The position numbers and the translations under genes were made by a program. Under the pieces are notes generated by a model. It did no database searches and was not told the origin of the DNA. It worked only from the letters and a program-made list of their open reading frames with translations. Positions 48,600-59,174 of a stretch of DNA of 64,000 bases are shown piece after piece (within the stretch, counting starts at the first letter, position 1; each line of letters begins with the position of its first letter). Where the stretch lies: assembly GCA_949317995.1 (NCBI GenBank), contig OX439040.1, positions 22,625,830-22,689,829 on the forward strand, read 5' to 3'. This stretch comes from Acholoe squamosa. Lineage: Eukaryota; Annelida; Polychaeta; Phyllodocida; Polynoidae.

Positions 48600-50030
48600 C
48601 TGTTGTCTTTATAAAACGTTTTATATTTCATTCCAATCAATCAAGTACCCAATCAATGTATATCTAGAGGAATTAAGGAATTAAGCTATGGTGACCTTGC
48701 TAAGCTGTGCACTGTATTCCTTTAATGCACTTAAAGTCACTTCTATCGTGCAGCAGAGCACCGCCAGCCGTTCTATAAATCCCTCTTTGGCACTAACACT
48801 AATAGAAGTGTTTATTCTAAATAAAAACGTGGAGATGTTGGAAAAAGATACTTTAAAGGAGAAAGGTTAAGATGACCTAATTCACCCTCTATAATACTGA
48901 GTCTATGCGGAAAGAGAAAGTGCAACCCAAAACATGAGGACGTTGGGCGTTGTTAACTAGTTAGGGCATGTGGAACATCGAATGGAGACCATTAGATAGG
49001 TAGCTGCTACTTACCGTTCAGAACCAGTTCCCTCCCCAGCCTCACATGACACCCTGGAGGAATTAATCCCTTAACGGTGGCATAGCTATTTAATGCATTG
49101 GGGTTTGTGTTGTCACGATACAGCACTGTGGAGAAATTCGACAGTTGTATATTGATGATCACACGAGGTTGATTTGTTTTCTAATGGTCTTTATGGTCAC
49201 CAAAAGCAATTCTGTGGGCTACTCAACGGTACTGCATTAGTTCAAAATGCATCACGCTTACAGATAGTCATGGACCTTTAAGTATCATGCTATTCTTAAG
49301 GGGTTAGCAGAAGATGGGAGGAGTAGTGCTGGAGGCTGGTAGGATAATCACAGACTAAGGTGTCAGGGTCTGGTGATCATAGCTCCCACAGCTCCCCAAC
49401 ACCCATCCATGCAGTTCCCCTCAGCTGCTGGACCACTACTGATCAGGCCGCCCTGATCTTCAAACTAATTCAGAGAAATTTGAAAGGGGATGGGTTACGC
49501 ACTTTTGTACTGTAAAATAAGGCACATGTATATTACGACTAGCATGGTGTTTGAAAATATCATCAGAAATTCTTGTCTGATGGGACTCGCTTCCATAATC
49601 CCCTGTCCTGTGCTGGTCTCTCCATTGATGCTCATGTTTTTGCCTCTCCAGTCTGTCACTCCTCATGTCCTCCACATAATGCCCTCTCCCCTCGCTTCGC
49701 CTCCACTTTCCTCACTTAGGCCAATGGAACTCACATTGCAGTTTACTGTCCACCGCCCGCATGCTTTTGAAGGGGCCGCATGAGAAAATTTCATTATTCA
49801 TTAGCTAAAAAAAAAAATGAAAAAGTTATCAAAAATACATTTTGACATGATAGGAATGACCAAAAGGGGACATATTTGGTATCAAATTAAAGCTCATAGT
49901 GCAAGGAATGTAAATAACATAGTGACATCTACAACCTTGAAAGTCCCCGGCATTGGTAGGTTGGTAATGAATAATGAAAAAAAGCCTCATCAGTTTTCAA
50001 AATGGCTCGGACGGTAAACTGTAACCTGTT
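48600..50030. other. No gene seen; family fragments
   Basis: A diverged TGCATCATG-family copy spans about 49,065-49,275 (CTTAACGGTGGCATAGC, TTAATGCATTGGGG, GGGCTACTCAACGG, TACTGCATTAG, AAAATGCATCACGC). Frames up to 97 codons are unrecognised. Confidence 0.5.
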
Positions 50031-50037
50031 TTCCCAT

Positions 50038-50276
50038 GGCCTTTCCTTCGCCTCCCCCGCCTCCTCTCTCCACTCCTCCCTTCCTTCTCCACTTTTCCCC
50101 TCCCCTACCTTCCCCTCTCTATCATTCCCCTCTCCCCCGATCTTCTCTCCTCTCCTCCCCTCCCTTACCCTCTATTCCTCACCCCTTCTTTCTCCTCTCT
50201 TCTCGTCCCCTCTTCTCACATCCTCTCTCTTCCCCTCTCCTCCTATCCTCTCCCTTCCCCTCTCCCGATGTCCCTC
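50038..50276 (+). repeat. 240-bp polypyrimidine tract
   Basis: Almost pure C/T on the + strand with repeats of CTCCCCTCCC and CTCTCTTCCCC. The resulting open frames of 115 and 142 codons on + and 66-76 on - are compositional. Such tracts can form triplex (H-)DNA. Confidence 0.9.
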
Positions 50277-50939
50277 ATACACACGTGGGTATAGTATTGA
50301 TTGCTTACTGTTCCTCCAAGGCGGCTTGTCAAAGTGTCGTTTGTGGTAGCCTGGAGCAGTTTGTGGCTGAGCTGCTCCCTCATTGGCTGCCTGCCCTTCC
50401 ATGCAGGTTCACCCCTACTGATGTATGCTGCGTCAAGTGTCAACTATTTTTTTTTTCTTCCTGAGCATTAAGACATGATATCAAAGTGGCGGTGATGAGA
50501 AAATATCAGTCGTCTATATGTGCGCGAGGGGAGATAGGAGGAGGCGGGGTGTGGCTTTTCCTATGGCACCTGATGAGAATATCTCCAATTTTAATGCTGC
50601 CCTTAAAAAGACGTCCGTACCACGCCTCTGCTATAGGAACTAAGTGTTGAAATTAGTTAATGTGTTACAGACATTGAGCGAATAAAGCATTGAATGAATC
50701 TGGCCAGAATTTGACAAGGAAATGTTTGAATGTTGGAGTTGGCAACTGTCATCCCTTGACGGACCAAGGTAGATTTGATGTCTTTTCTAGGCTTCTTTCC
50801 AGCACTCTATACTCCCCAGCGCTGCAATGATTGAATCGTGCTGATCCTTTCTGGACCATATAGGATCGGCATCTGATGCACCAGGCCGATGATATTGGCA
50901 CGTCGATCTCGTGAATATAGCGGATCTTATACACGTCTA

Positions 50940-51150
50940 GGACGTGCATAGAAGACACCTTATATACACGACCAAAGGTTGGACACAGGCCAGGACACGT
51001 GTATAAGACACCTTATATACGCGTCCAGTGTTGGTCACAGGACTCTGTGTTTAGGGTTAGTCAGAGGACATCAACTTAGGCATATGTTTAGGGTTATTCA
51101 GAGGACGTAGATTGATGGTTGGTCACAGGACATTATGTTCACGCCATATC
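50940..51150 (+). repeat. Degenerate tandem repeat, about 54 bp
   Basis: AGACACCTTATATACACG at about 50,955 recurs as AGACACCTTATATACGCG at about 51,005, followed by TTGGACACAGG / TTGGTCACAGG. A second pair, GTTTAGGGTTAGTCAGAGGA and GTTTAGGGTTATTCAGAGGA, follows. This is a mixture of old local duplications. Confidence 0.7.
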
Positions 51151-51192
51151 CATTAGGCCACCATCTATTGTGTGTTGAGCCATGGTATTGAG

Positions 51193-51195
<3 letters not shown>

Positions 51196-51283
<88 letters not shown>
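51196..51283. repeat. (AT)n microsatellite, about 43 units
   Basis: Uninterrupted dinucleotide run. Confidence 0.95.
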
Positions 51284-51286
<3 letters not shown>

Positions 51287-51627
51287 GACGTCAGAACACA
51301 GACTTGGCCATTTTAAGCCTTTTATGCTTTAAGATACACATGTTTAGATACTTTGAATAAATCTGCCTTTTGCAGAACAGTTGATCACAACATCATGACA
51401 AAGAATCTCCATCCACACCCCTATTAGTGTACATCCATATGAAGTCTATGGACTGGGAGTCTATAGAGGTAATATAAATGATTGGCAAGCTCAGACTCTT
51501 GTCATATAAAAACCCTACATGCCATCTGATATACTAGTTAGTGTCAGAGAAGACTAGGACCCTTAACATCTGAGCCTCCGGTGCCTAATGTTAATGCAGC
51601 CTCTCCATGGTCTTTTGGCCTTTTGTC

Positions 51628-51835
51628 ATCACCAGGAGTAAACGGGCTTCCCTAGCCCACTAAAAAGGGTCTATATCTCCTCTTTCCTATCCCCTCAGGA
51701 TGTGTGTGGTGCACATATGCGCGGGCATTGACTCATTCCTCTGTTAAATTATCAACCTGTGAAGCACGGGATAGCCACTTAGTGCCGCTAAAGTGCTGTA
51801 AAACACAAATCAATCAATCAATCACCAGGAGTAAA
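51628..51835 (+). mobile_element. SINE-like retroposon with 15-bp target duplication, copy 2
   Basis: ATCACCAGGAGTAAA at 51,628-51,642 is repeated exactly at 51,821-51,835. Between them, 51,643-51,820 begins CGGGCTTCCCTAGCCCAC and ends with an ATCA-repeat tail. The target duplication and simple-repeat tail are signatures of target-primed reverse transcription. The 5' 75 bp match the minus-strand copy at 35.1-35.36 kb and both start at the same base. The 3' part (GTGCCGCTAAAGTGCTGTAA) is a diverged counterpart of the ATGGCGTTAAAC end there. No clear tRNA A/B boxes, so its RNA origin is unknown. Confidence 0.85.
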
Positions 51836-51839
51836 AGAA

Positions 51840-52750
51840 AAGGACAGACATCATCAGTTAATGTACATGTATTAAGACGGGTACTTAGGTGACAGTATGA
51901 CTAATAAGTTGGCTTAATGAGCTTGGTATACCTGTGTATCTACGTAGAAGGGTTGAGTGGGTGGGCTTCTTTGTAGACAACATAAAGATATACAACATAA
52001 AGATAATATAACATTAATATCATTTCATATCTGGTTTATCCAGGGAAGAAATGCAAAAGCCATTTTCTATACACCACCCTTGTCGTAGAGTTTACCCCTC
52101 ACTCCTTCACACAACCTCCATCGATACATCCCTCACCCGTCCCTACTTTCCATTTCTTCCTCCATCACCTCCCTATACAAAATATCGGCACTATGAGCGC
52201 CTTGGGTGGAATTCTGCAGAGGATCAATCGCAAATTTGTGAAAATTCTGGCTTGGGTCATTGATTAAGTCTTAGAAGGTGGAGGGAGGCATGAGAACACG
52301 ACCTGCTCGTGTGAGGTTAAATTGACTCCAGGAGTGCAGTGGAGAAGGGTGTGTGCTCTGGTGAGCTATTAAATAGACTGGGTTGCTCGAGTCGTGAGTT
52401 GCTCATTGAGCTATTGGGTCAATTTTGAAAATAGATTTAATAATTTGTTAGATGTCATAGCACATTTGAAATTTACTTTAATTCAGTCTCTAGAGCCACT
52501 TCCTCACTAACTGATGTGAATCACATTAACCCCTTTGCCTCACCCGTGTGATAAACCCTACTGCCATTTCACGCCCCTATTGTACAGAGATTGATGCCCG
52601 CATCACTAAGCCTGCCTGTGAAAATCAGACAAAATCGGACCAATTAGGCTTCAGAACCCTGGGACAATACTTCAAAAAGGGCGGCTATTATTAATAATAG
52701 CTCGTCTATTTCTGGTCATGTCCCGGGAGGTGGGGATTGGCCACGTCGGG
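51840..52750. other. No gene seen
   Basis: Frames up to 70 codons. A palindrome CTATTATTAATAATAG is at 52,685-52,700. Repeated GAGCTATT / GAGTTGCTC-like pieces at 52,360-52,420 are variants of the GAGCTGCTC motif. Confidence 0.5.
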
Positions 52751-52754
52751 ATGG

Positions 52755-52865
52755 GTGTTCTGATGCACCGGCACAGTGCTTTAAGAAATATAGAGTAACT
52801 TGCCAACGCCACTTTGGCGCATTGTGCCATTCTTTTTCAAAAAATCTTAAAGGGTTTTCATGATG
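52755..52865. repeat. Copy of dispersed TGCATCATG family
   Basis: CTGATGCACCGGCACAGTGC, GAGTAACTTGCCAACGCC, TTGGCGCATTGTGCC and TCTTAAAGGG in family order. Confidence 0.55.
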
Positions 52866-52880
52866 ATGCATGTGGTGAAC

Positions 52881-53095
52881 CTACAGTGTAAAAAATCGTC
52901 CAAATAACGGTGAAATCCTTGTCCCAAAGTTGTCAGAGATCCGTCATTTTTTTCATGGAGATTCATTGTACCACTGTACTGACATCTGGAGCTTCATTGT
53001 AGAAAGTACACTGCTTCACTGAAATATGATTATAGTGGTTCGCTGTTAAGTCTTACGAGGATCCCTTGTAGATCCAACAGCTCCTCTATAGTGTA
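52881..53095 (+). mobile_element. MITE family 'ACTGTAAAA', copy 2
   Basis: About 215 bp. Starts CTACAGTGTAAAAAATCG and carries CTTGTCCCAAAGTTGTCAG, AGAGATCCG, ATTGTACC, GTGGTTCGCTGTTAAG, TCTTACGAGGATCCC; ends CTATAGTGTAG, inverting the start. Aligns with copies 1 and 3 along its length. Confidence 0.8.
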
Positions 53096-53099
53096 GCAT

Positions 53100-53930
53100 G
53101 TGATTTATCGTGACAAATAATGGGTATGTGGCCCTTAAAGGGATGGACATTCTGCAAATACTGTATATACATTTGGTCTGTACGCTAAAAAACATGATTA
53201 CTATAGGGCTCCAGAGTAGTGTCAATATTCCCTTCTTTATCCAGTCAATATTTCATTAGCTTAAGAACTGGGAGGTATGTGGGGATTCATGGACCAATGG
53301 CCGCGTCAACACAACACTAATTTGGACATTGCTCGCGGTGAAAAGGCCTCTTACTGAGTCAATAAAAGGGTGTCAGTTCTATTGTGTCTTTGATCAGACC
53401 TACAATGTTATCTTCATAAAACACTTCACAGATACGCATGTATTCTCCTTTGATATGTTCAAAGAAGTCTCTAACTTGATTTCTGTCATGATTTTTGGGG
53501 GTTATGATGGTGTGGTCAAAACAAAAGAATTATTTTTTCCCCTTTTCTGTTAAAGTCTAACGAAATGAGAAATAGTGGCGAAAAGGCATGCATCTGATTT
53601 CTAAAGCCGACTGGGAAGACTTTAAAAAGGACAGGAACAACTTTTATTCTTCATAATATGTAGAGATTCATTCTCCTTTCAACAGAGAAAAACCAGACGA
53701 GACTAGCTGTCTGGCGGTAAAGGGTATCCGAGACGTATCCTTTAGATCCGGCATCTCTTTGACACTTTTCGTATCCAGCCTGTCAGCTCACCTGTATTCA
53801 ATCCAAAAGAACAAAGGGAAAAAATAGGAAGGTGAAAAATGCTGGAAAGACAGGGTAGATGTGGTATACTGCACATGCCTACGTGCCATATTTGGTTATT
53901 TGTTTAGTGTATGTCCGTCATTCTTTATCC
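53100..53930. other. No gene seen
   Basis: One 74-codon + frame (53,329-53,553), unrecognised, no splice context identified. Confidence 0.55.
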
Positions 53931-53931
53931 C

Positions 53932-54030
53932 TTCCTTTCTCTGTCCTTCTCTCACCTTCCCTTCCCCTCCTACCCCTTCCGCCTCCTCTCCCCGTCGCCC
54001 TCTCCTGCCTTCCTTTCCATCATCCCGACA
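53932..54030 (+). repeat. Polypyrimidine tract, about 100 bp
   Basis: C/T-rich with CTTCCCTTCCCC-like pieces. Explains the overlapping 118- and 68-codon frames. Confidence 0.75.
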
Positions 54031-54089
54031 TAACAGATTCGAATGTATCTTCCCCCTATATCTATAGTATCTATAGACTCATCAGGGAC

Positions 54090-54225
54090 CATAATATCGC
54101 CATGATGCACCAACTCAACGCTAAAGCTATGGTGGATAAAATCCAAGGTATGTCGTTTGTACAACATACCAACACCCTCGGAGCACATCATTCCCTACTG
54201 GTAGGATCGACATGATGCATCAAGA
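54090..54225. repeat. Copy of dispersed TGCATCATG family
   Basis: GCCATGATGCACCAACTC at the left, CGACATGATGCATCAAG at the right, with an internal hairpin GGTATGTCGTTTGTACAACATACC near 54,147 (exact arms GGTATGT/ACATACC). Confidence 0.55.
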
Positions 54226-54382
54226 CAGTTATTTGCTACTTTGTCAGATTTTCCATGCTCCTATTCCTTCCAAGCCTTCCCTGCCCTTATCATGAATTCA
54301 CCTCATCACTACACCCCCCATCCTCCCCTCCCTCCTGGGACCTGCGACTGCCATATGCAGATCTCCTATCTACAGATTGCTT

Positions 54383-54416
54383 GTCACGTGACCGGACAGA
54401 TTGGTCGTCACGTGAC
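54383..54416. promoter_or_regulatory. Two perfect GTCACGTGAC sites
   Basis: GTCACGTGAC at 54,383-54,392 and again at 54,407-54,416, 24 bp apart (about two helical turns, centre to centre). This 10-mer is the consensus for MiT/TFE-type bHLH-ZIP factors (CLEAR motif) and also suits USF. A third copy is at 33,410. No promoter is visible beside them, so function is inference. Confidence 0.35.
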
Positions 54417-54439
54417 TAGTCCCCCTGGTGGCAGGTGAC

Positions 54440-55925
54440 TCAGGTGTGGAGGAGAAGAGAGCAGATTTAACATTGATGAGCTGGTGAGCTGCTTCTTCCC
54501 TCTGGACCTACATCCTTGAGCTGCTCAGACTCCCTATTGGTAGGTCCCATGTCTGCAGGGACCACATTGGCACGTATATATTAAGGGGCTGATATCTATA
54601 ATGGATATAAGGCAAAGACGTCAATTTGTCTACCGAACCTATACGGAATAGCCCTATCTACAGATACTATGTTAGAGGAAGTTTTATTGATTCTGAGCAA
54701 CAATATGCCACTTGGATGGGTTGAAAAGCTGAAAATGGCTGCCTCGCAATCACATCCTTTTCCTATTAGATGTTTTGGGCATTGAGTAAACTAAGGATGG
54801 CTGCTTCTATATACCATCATAATTGCTCAAATATTAGATAGCTGTAATGACAGAACTTGCTTAAGGAGTCTCATGCTATACTGAATAAGTTCACTTAAAA
54901 AGATCTCTCATCATTTTGTAGCACGCAAGTTTACTTGCAATTGAATCACTTTGTCTAATGAGGGTGCATTGGTTTTCTTTTGCCCTGTCTTTTACTGTTG
55001 TCATTATTACGTACTTAAAGCTCTGGTTAATTGAAATGTCTTCTTTCCTGTCTTTCCAGGTACGTAACATACGGAGAACATAACCCTTGACAAAGTTTGG
55101 AATTACGCTCGAGAATAAGAACTGGTATCGTACTTCTTTGGTTTAATAATAAGCAGTTCTTAGATTAAACATCAGAGGGAGCTGTCTGTGATGACACTTT
55201 GGGAAGATCATTATAACAATAAAGAGCTTACAGTTGCCATAAAATCATCAGTACTTACTTGAATAATATTCTTCAGTCTACTATTAAGTGGGCCAATGAC
55301 TATGATTAACGTACCGATGGGAAGGGAATAATGTAAGAACAGGAAAATATACCATCAGCATTAACACCCTCTGGGTTATCAAGACAGAAATAGAGGGAAA
55401 AGGAACTGAGAAATTCAAGAAATTTTCCATAATTTGCCTTCAGAATGGCCTTTCTGCATGGTTCTCAGTAAATGCCTGATTTGTGATTACATACTTAGAA
55501 AATAGATGTATAATAGATGTATAATAACTCCCTTACATTAAATGAGTTAAGTAGGAAACCTTTCAGGAAATATTTGCCATGTCAGATACAGACAAAGCCA
55601 GAACCATAGAGGGGGGATGTTAGAATATGCTAAGTGCAGGTGAGCAGACCATGGAGGTGCACAAGGGTCGGGATAGGTGCAGGGTGGGAGGGGAGCTGAG
55701 ACACAATAGCTTTATGAATCATTCATGGCTTTATATTGGCGCTGATGGATGAATGCATGTCACAACATTAAGCCCTTTGTTTGCCATCACCTCCTGTCTC
55801 CTCTTGTTCCTCCAGGGCGAAGGAAAACAAAAACAGAAACGCTCTCCTCTTCACCAGGGCCAGCACTCTGTCCCTATGGAACTTTAATGTCCTCTTCCCT
55901 ACAGAACCCACCTCCCATAACCTCC
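54440..55925. other. No gene seen; possible splice juncture
   Basis: At 55,041-55,075 a strong pyrimidine tract ending TTCCAG is followed immediately by GTACGT, so acceptor and donor abut at 55,069/55,070. This may be a zero-length recursive splice site or chance. A GAGCTGCTC is at 54,518. No exon is recognised. Confidence 0.3.
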
Positions 55926-55929
55926 CCAT

Positions 55930-56290
55930 GTTACCTAGACAGGTGACACTAGCGGTGGGCTGCATTATAGCTCGTATGGATTCCTCATCCCTATACACGA
56001 CCCCTAAATTCATACCTTGCCTAGGCAGGTGACCCGGGAGTAGGGGTGGTTGTATTTATTGTCTGGTCTCACTCCTAAATGATCCCCACCCGATCCTCTA
56101 ATGCTCAGAGAGGTGACACATCAGGAGGGCTGCAGTGAAGTTAGTGTGTGGCTTCATCCTTTCACCACCCCTCATCTGCTATAAATGGTGCATAGGCATG
56201 TGATCCAGGGGAGAGGTTTGGCGCATGTTAGTACTACTCACCTGAGTTTGCTTCGTTCTTCCCTGCCTGGGCAGGTCATTGAGGAAATCA
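55930..56290 (+). repeat. Degenerate tandem repeat, about 85 bp
   Basis: Four loosely similar blocks start near 55,933, 56,012, 56,100 and 56,188. Each has CAGGTGAC-like sequence, a GGGCTGCA/GGGGTGG segment and a C-rich ACCCCTC stretch. The period is about 80-88 bp, so frames are not maintained. Identity is low. Confidence 0.45.
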
Positions 56291-56299
56291 ATTGTGAGG

Positions 56300-57470
56300 T
56301 CATGCAAAAGCCAGAAAAACTATATGAAAAACTTACATCACTGAAGTTGTGATTCAATTTACAGATCAAAATCGCCAAGGAAACTTCGATATATGTTTTC
56401 AAAGGGTAGCTGGAACTTTGCAAAAGTCATTCTTTGGTCATATCAACGCTATTAGGTAATCAGCAAATGCTACATGCGTAAAAGAAGTACTTCAGTACAT
56501 TAAAGAAATGGGTATAAACGGCTATATGAAATCTGGCCCGCTTTGCTCCAAGTTATATAAGAAAAATGTTCAATGACTGGAGCATCAAAGGTCAAAATGA
56601 AGAAATAAGAGATAAATTCATATAAATTCAATAGAATGAACACCAAACCTCAATTATATAATTTAACCTATTTTACAGAAGAATTCAGGTAAAAACTTCA
56701 AATCATATTTGCATGGCTAAGCTTTTCAGTTTCAAAGGGTATTATCAGAAAATCAGGAGCAATAGGAGGCAGTTTCAAAATGAGGATAAGGATGGCAAAG
56801 GGGGTTTCCAGCCATGTGTGACCTCAAAATTATTGTCTTGTCCTTTCGTGCCTATAGTATATAACCGTTTGGGGGGTTGGTGAAAGGTAGACGGGCCTGA
56901 TTACAGAAAGGAGGCCTTTTCTGTTCCATATAATTATATGAAGGCGTCAACCTACTCAGATGAGCATGGCTAGTTCACAACGGACAATAACTTGTCGTGA
57001 TTAGATGCCAGAATCCCAAATCCCATGGCCATAAAGCTATCGCCCTTTTCTCTACTCAGCATTCACACAGGCAGTGTGATGAAATATACCTCGGTAAGTG
57101 TCTGCGACCACTGATCCACCCCAATAACCCAAACCCTATTTCCTACACATTATTGAGCAGGTATGAGTGGTTTGTGAGCTGCTCTGTCAAATTAGGAGCT
57201 AGTGGGCTGGCTGTATTAGCATTCCCTGCCTTACCACTGAGCTGATGGCTTTATTTATCTGCCTTATAACATTGAATGCCACACAGTTCTCTCAAGTGGC
57301 CTGAGAATGTACGTTGCAATGAGGTGGAAAAGTGGCAGTAATGTGGAGGTGCATTGGGACTGGGGTGTGGATGAAGCACTTGTAGTTTGGTTTGTGTCAG
57401 ATAACCGTTTGTGGACAGCATGATAACTCATAGTTCATGCCCATTTATATATGTCATCATGATGTTAGGG
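56300..57470. other. No gene seen
   Basis: AT-rich unique DNA. One 82-codon + frame (56,997-57,245), unrecognised. GAGCTGCTC at 57,176. Confidence 0.55.
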
Positions 57471-57476
57471 AGTGAT

Positions 57477-57751
57477 CATTTTTTAACAACAGGGGGGCTG
57501 GTGGGTTTGAGGGGGGTCGGAATTATTTCAACCCTGGAATTATTTCAACACCTCTGATGGGGGGGTCAAAATGATTTCACCTGTTTTCAGTGGAAAACCC
57601 CGCACATTACTATAGGCTAAAAGGGGACGTGCACACGTTATTTTGGCCCTTATGGGGGGGTCGAAAAAATGTTATCCCCTCGAGAGGGGGGGCGAATTTT
57701 TTTTCCCGCGACTGTGCGCAAACCCACCATCCCCCTGTTGTTAAAAAAATG
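57477..57751. mobile_element. 275-bp MITE, 32-bp TIRs
   Basis: 57,477-57,508 (CATTTTTTAACAACAGGGGG...) is the reverse complement of 57,720-57,751 apart from small indels and one substitution; both contain GGTGGGTTT. The interior has several G-runs ending GTC plus AATTATTTCA repeats (for example GGAATTATTTCAACCCTGG). Frames on both strands (66 and 94 codons) are by-products. Only 10 bp separate it from the next MITE. Confidence 0.85.
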
Positions 57752-57761
57752 CCAAAATTGC

Positions 57762-57949
57762 TACACTGTAAAGAAATGTCATTGAAATAACGGGGCAATC
57801 CCAAAGTTGGAAAGGATCCATCTTGTACATTTGTGTACCACAGGTTTCTTGTAAAAATAGACCTGTTCAATTCTATACAATTATGGTAGTCCACTGTTCA
57901 GTTTTAGGAGGATCCCTGGTGGATTCAACAGTTATTCTTTCACAATGTA
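57762..57949 (+). mobile_element. MITE family 'ACTGTAAAA', copy 3
   Basis: About 188 bp. Starts TACACTGTAAAGAAATGTC and ends GTTATTCTTTCACAATGTA, an inverted terminus. Shares ATCCCAAAGTTGGAAAGGATCC, TTGTGTACCACAGG-, GTTTTAGGAGGATCCC and TTCAACAGTTATT blocks with copies 1 and 2, but has a roughly 25-bp deletion relative to them. Confidence 0.8.
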
Positions 57950-58248
57950 CTGCGTCCAAGTACAATGATGACAAAAAAAGGACATAGTGTATGAAAACAC
58001 TATGCAGTACTTAAAGGGTTAAGGTCTGTATAGGATTGGAGAAACACTCGTGGGAAATTCCAGAGATGAGTTGTGGACCTTCTTGTAGATGTTTCACCCC
58101 AGGGTAAAATGGAGCCACCATGACAAGTACAGTCAGGAAGGGCGATCAATTATCTTTTCTTGTTTGGTGGAGAAAGGGAGAAAGTATGTGTGTGTTGGGG
58201 AGGGCTCCAGCCGGTATTGTTCGCGCTAGGCATTGTGGGACGTTATTG

Positions 58249-58263
58249 CCACCTGGTGGCGAC
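58249..58263 (+). promoter_or_regulatory. CTCF-like motif in small hairpin
   Basis: CCACCTGGTGGCGAC is one change from the CTCF core and sits inside GTTATTGCCACC/GGTGGCGACCGATAAC, which can fold. A related site CCACCAGAGGGGAGT is at 59,525-59,539. Confidence 0.3.
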
Positions 58264-58935
58264 CGATAACGCCTTGTGGGGTGGTGACAGTGGCGACACA
58301 CAGCGGCAGGGGTGGGAAGTCAATTTAGTTTAGGGCTCCATTATCCTTTACAATATAATTGTGCATACCCGTATTATCCATGTGAGGATCGATTGCACAC
58401 CCAGCATTTTGGAATTGATTTCCATGGGTCTACATCCATCTTAAGTTATCACTTGTCATATGGAAAGAATATAAAGACGAAACGGCCTGTCTTTTCATCT
58501 CCTATTTTTGTTAGATTTATGACTAGCTAGGTACCTGGCCCATAGAATTTTTCAACACTATGTCAATAGACCATTCTGGGTATTATTTATTATTTTACAC
58601 ATTTATCAAATACTTCGCCACACGCGCTCAGGACCTGCTCACAAGCTCACAGCTCAATCCCCCCCCCAGTGTGTACAGTGAGCTGCTCTTACATCACCCA
58701 TACCAGGATGCTGGGAGAGCCGGACCCATCCTATTTCTGGGCACTGACTCACTGGAGTATCATGACACACCGACATACCTGTGGGCGCATTTCTAGGATG
58801 CAGGGAAATTCCACGATCTCCCTTCATCCTGATTGGCCCATCTATAAATAGAATCATTACCAGGTATGGCGACGCGCCAGATCTGATCAGACCCAACCAG
58901 ATCTGACCTGTTCTTACCAGGACATTTCATCACCC

Positions 58936-59174
58936 TGTGAGCTGCTCACCTTAGTATATAAGACTGGTGAGCAGCACCCAACATCATCTTTTTCTACTTA
59001 CATATACCACATACAACCTCCCTAGTATCTAGGACCTACGACAGGTTGAGCTAGGAGCTTAGGGGCAGAGCCTGCACGCTGGCAAGTGTATCATTGTTAC
59101 CACCTATATGTACACTCTGTCATCATGCAATAAACAAGGATCAAAGAACTTCTCTGGATTCAGTGTTCATTACA
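58936..59174 (+). promoter_or_regulatory. LTR-like TATA / poly(A) cassette
   Basis: TATATAAG at 58,955-58,962 is followed about 170 bases later by AATAAA at 59,129-59,134 and a TG-rich stretch ending GTGTTCATTACA. A TG start at 58,936 (TGTGAGCTGCTCACC) and CA end give the U3-R-U5 layout of a short solo LTR. No target duplication, primer-binding site or internal gag/pol is visible, so it could also be an unrelated promoter plus a chance AATAAA. Confidence 0.3.

Noticed and set aside
50002..50464. Frames of 115 and 142 codons
   Set aside because: Entirely within the homopyrimidine tract; both strands are open.
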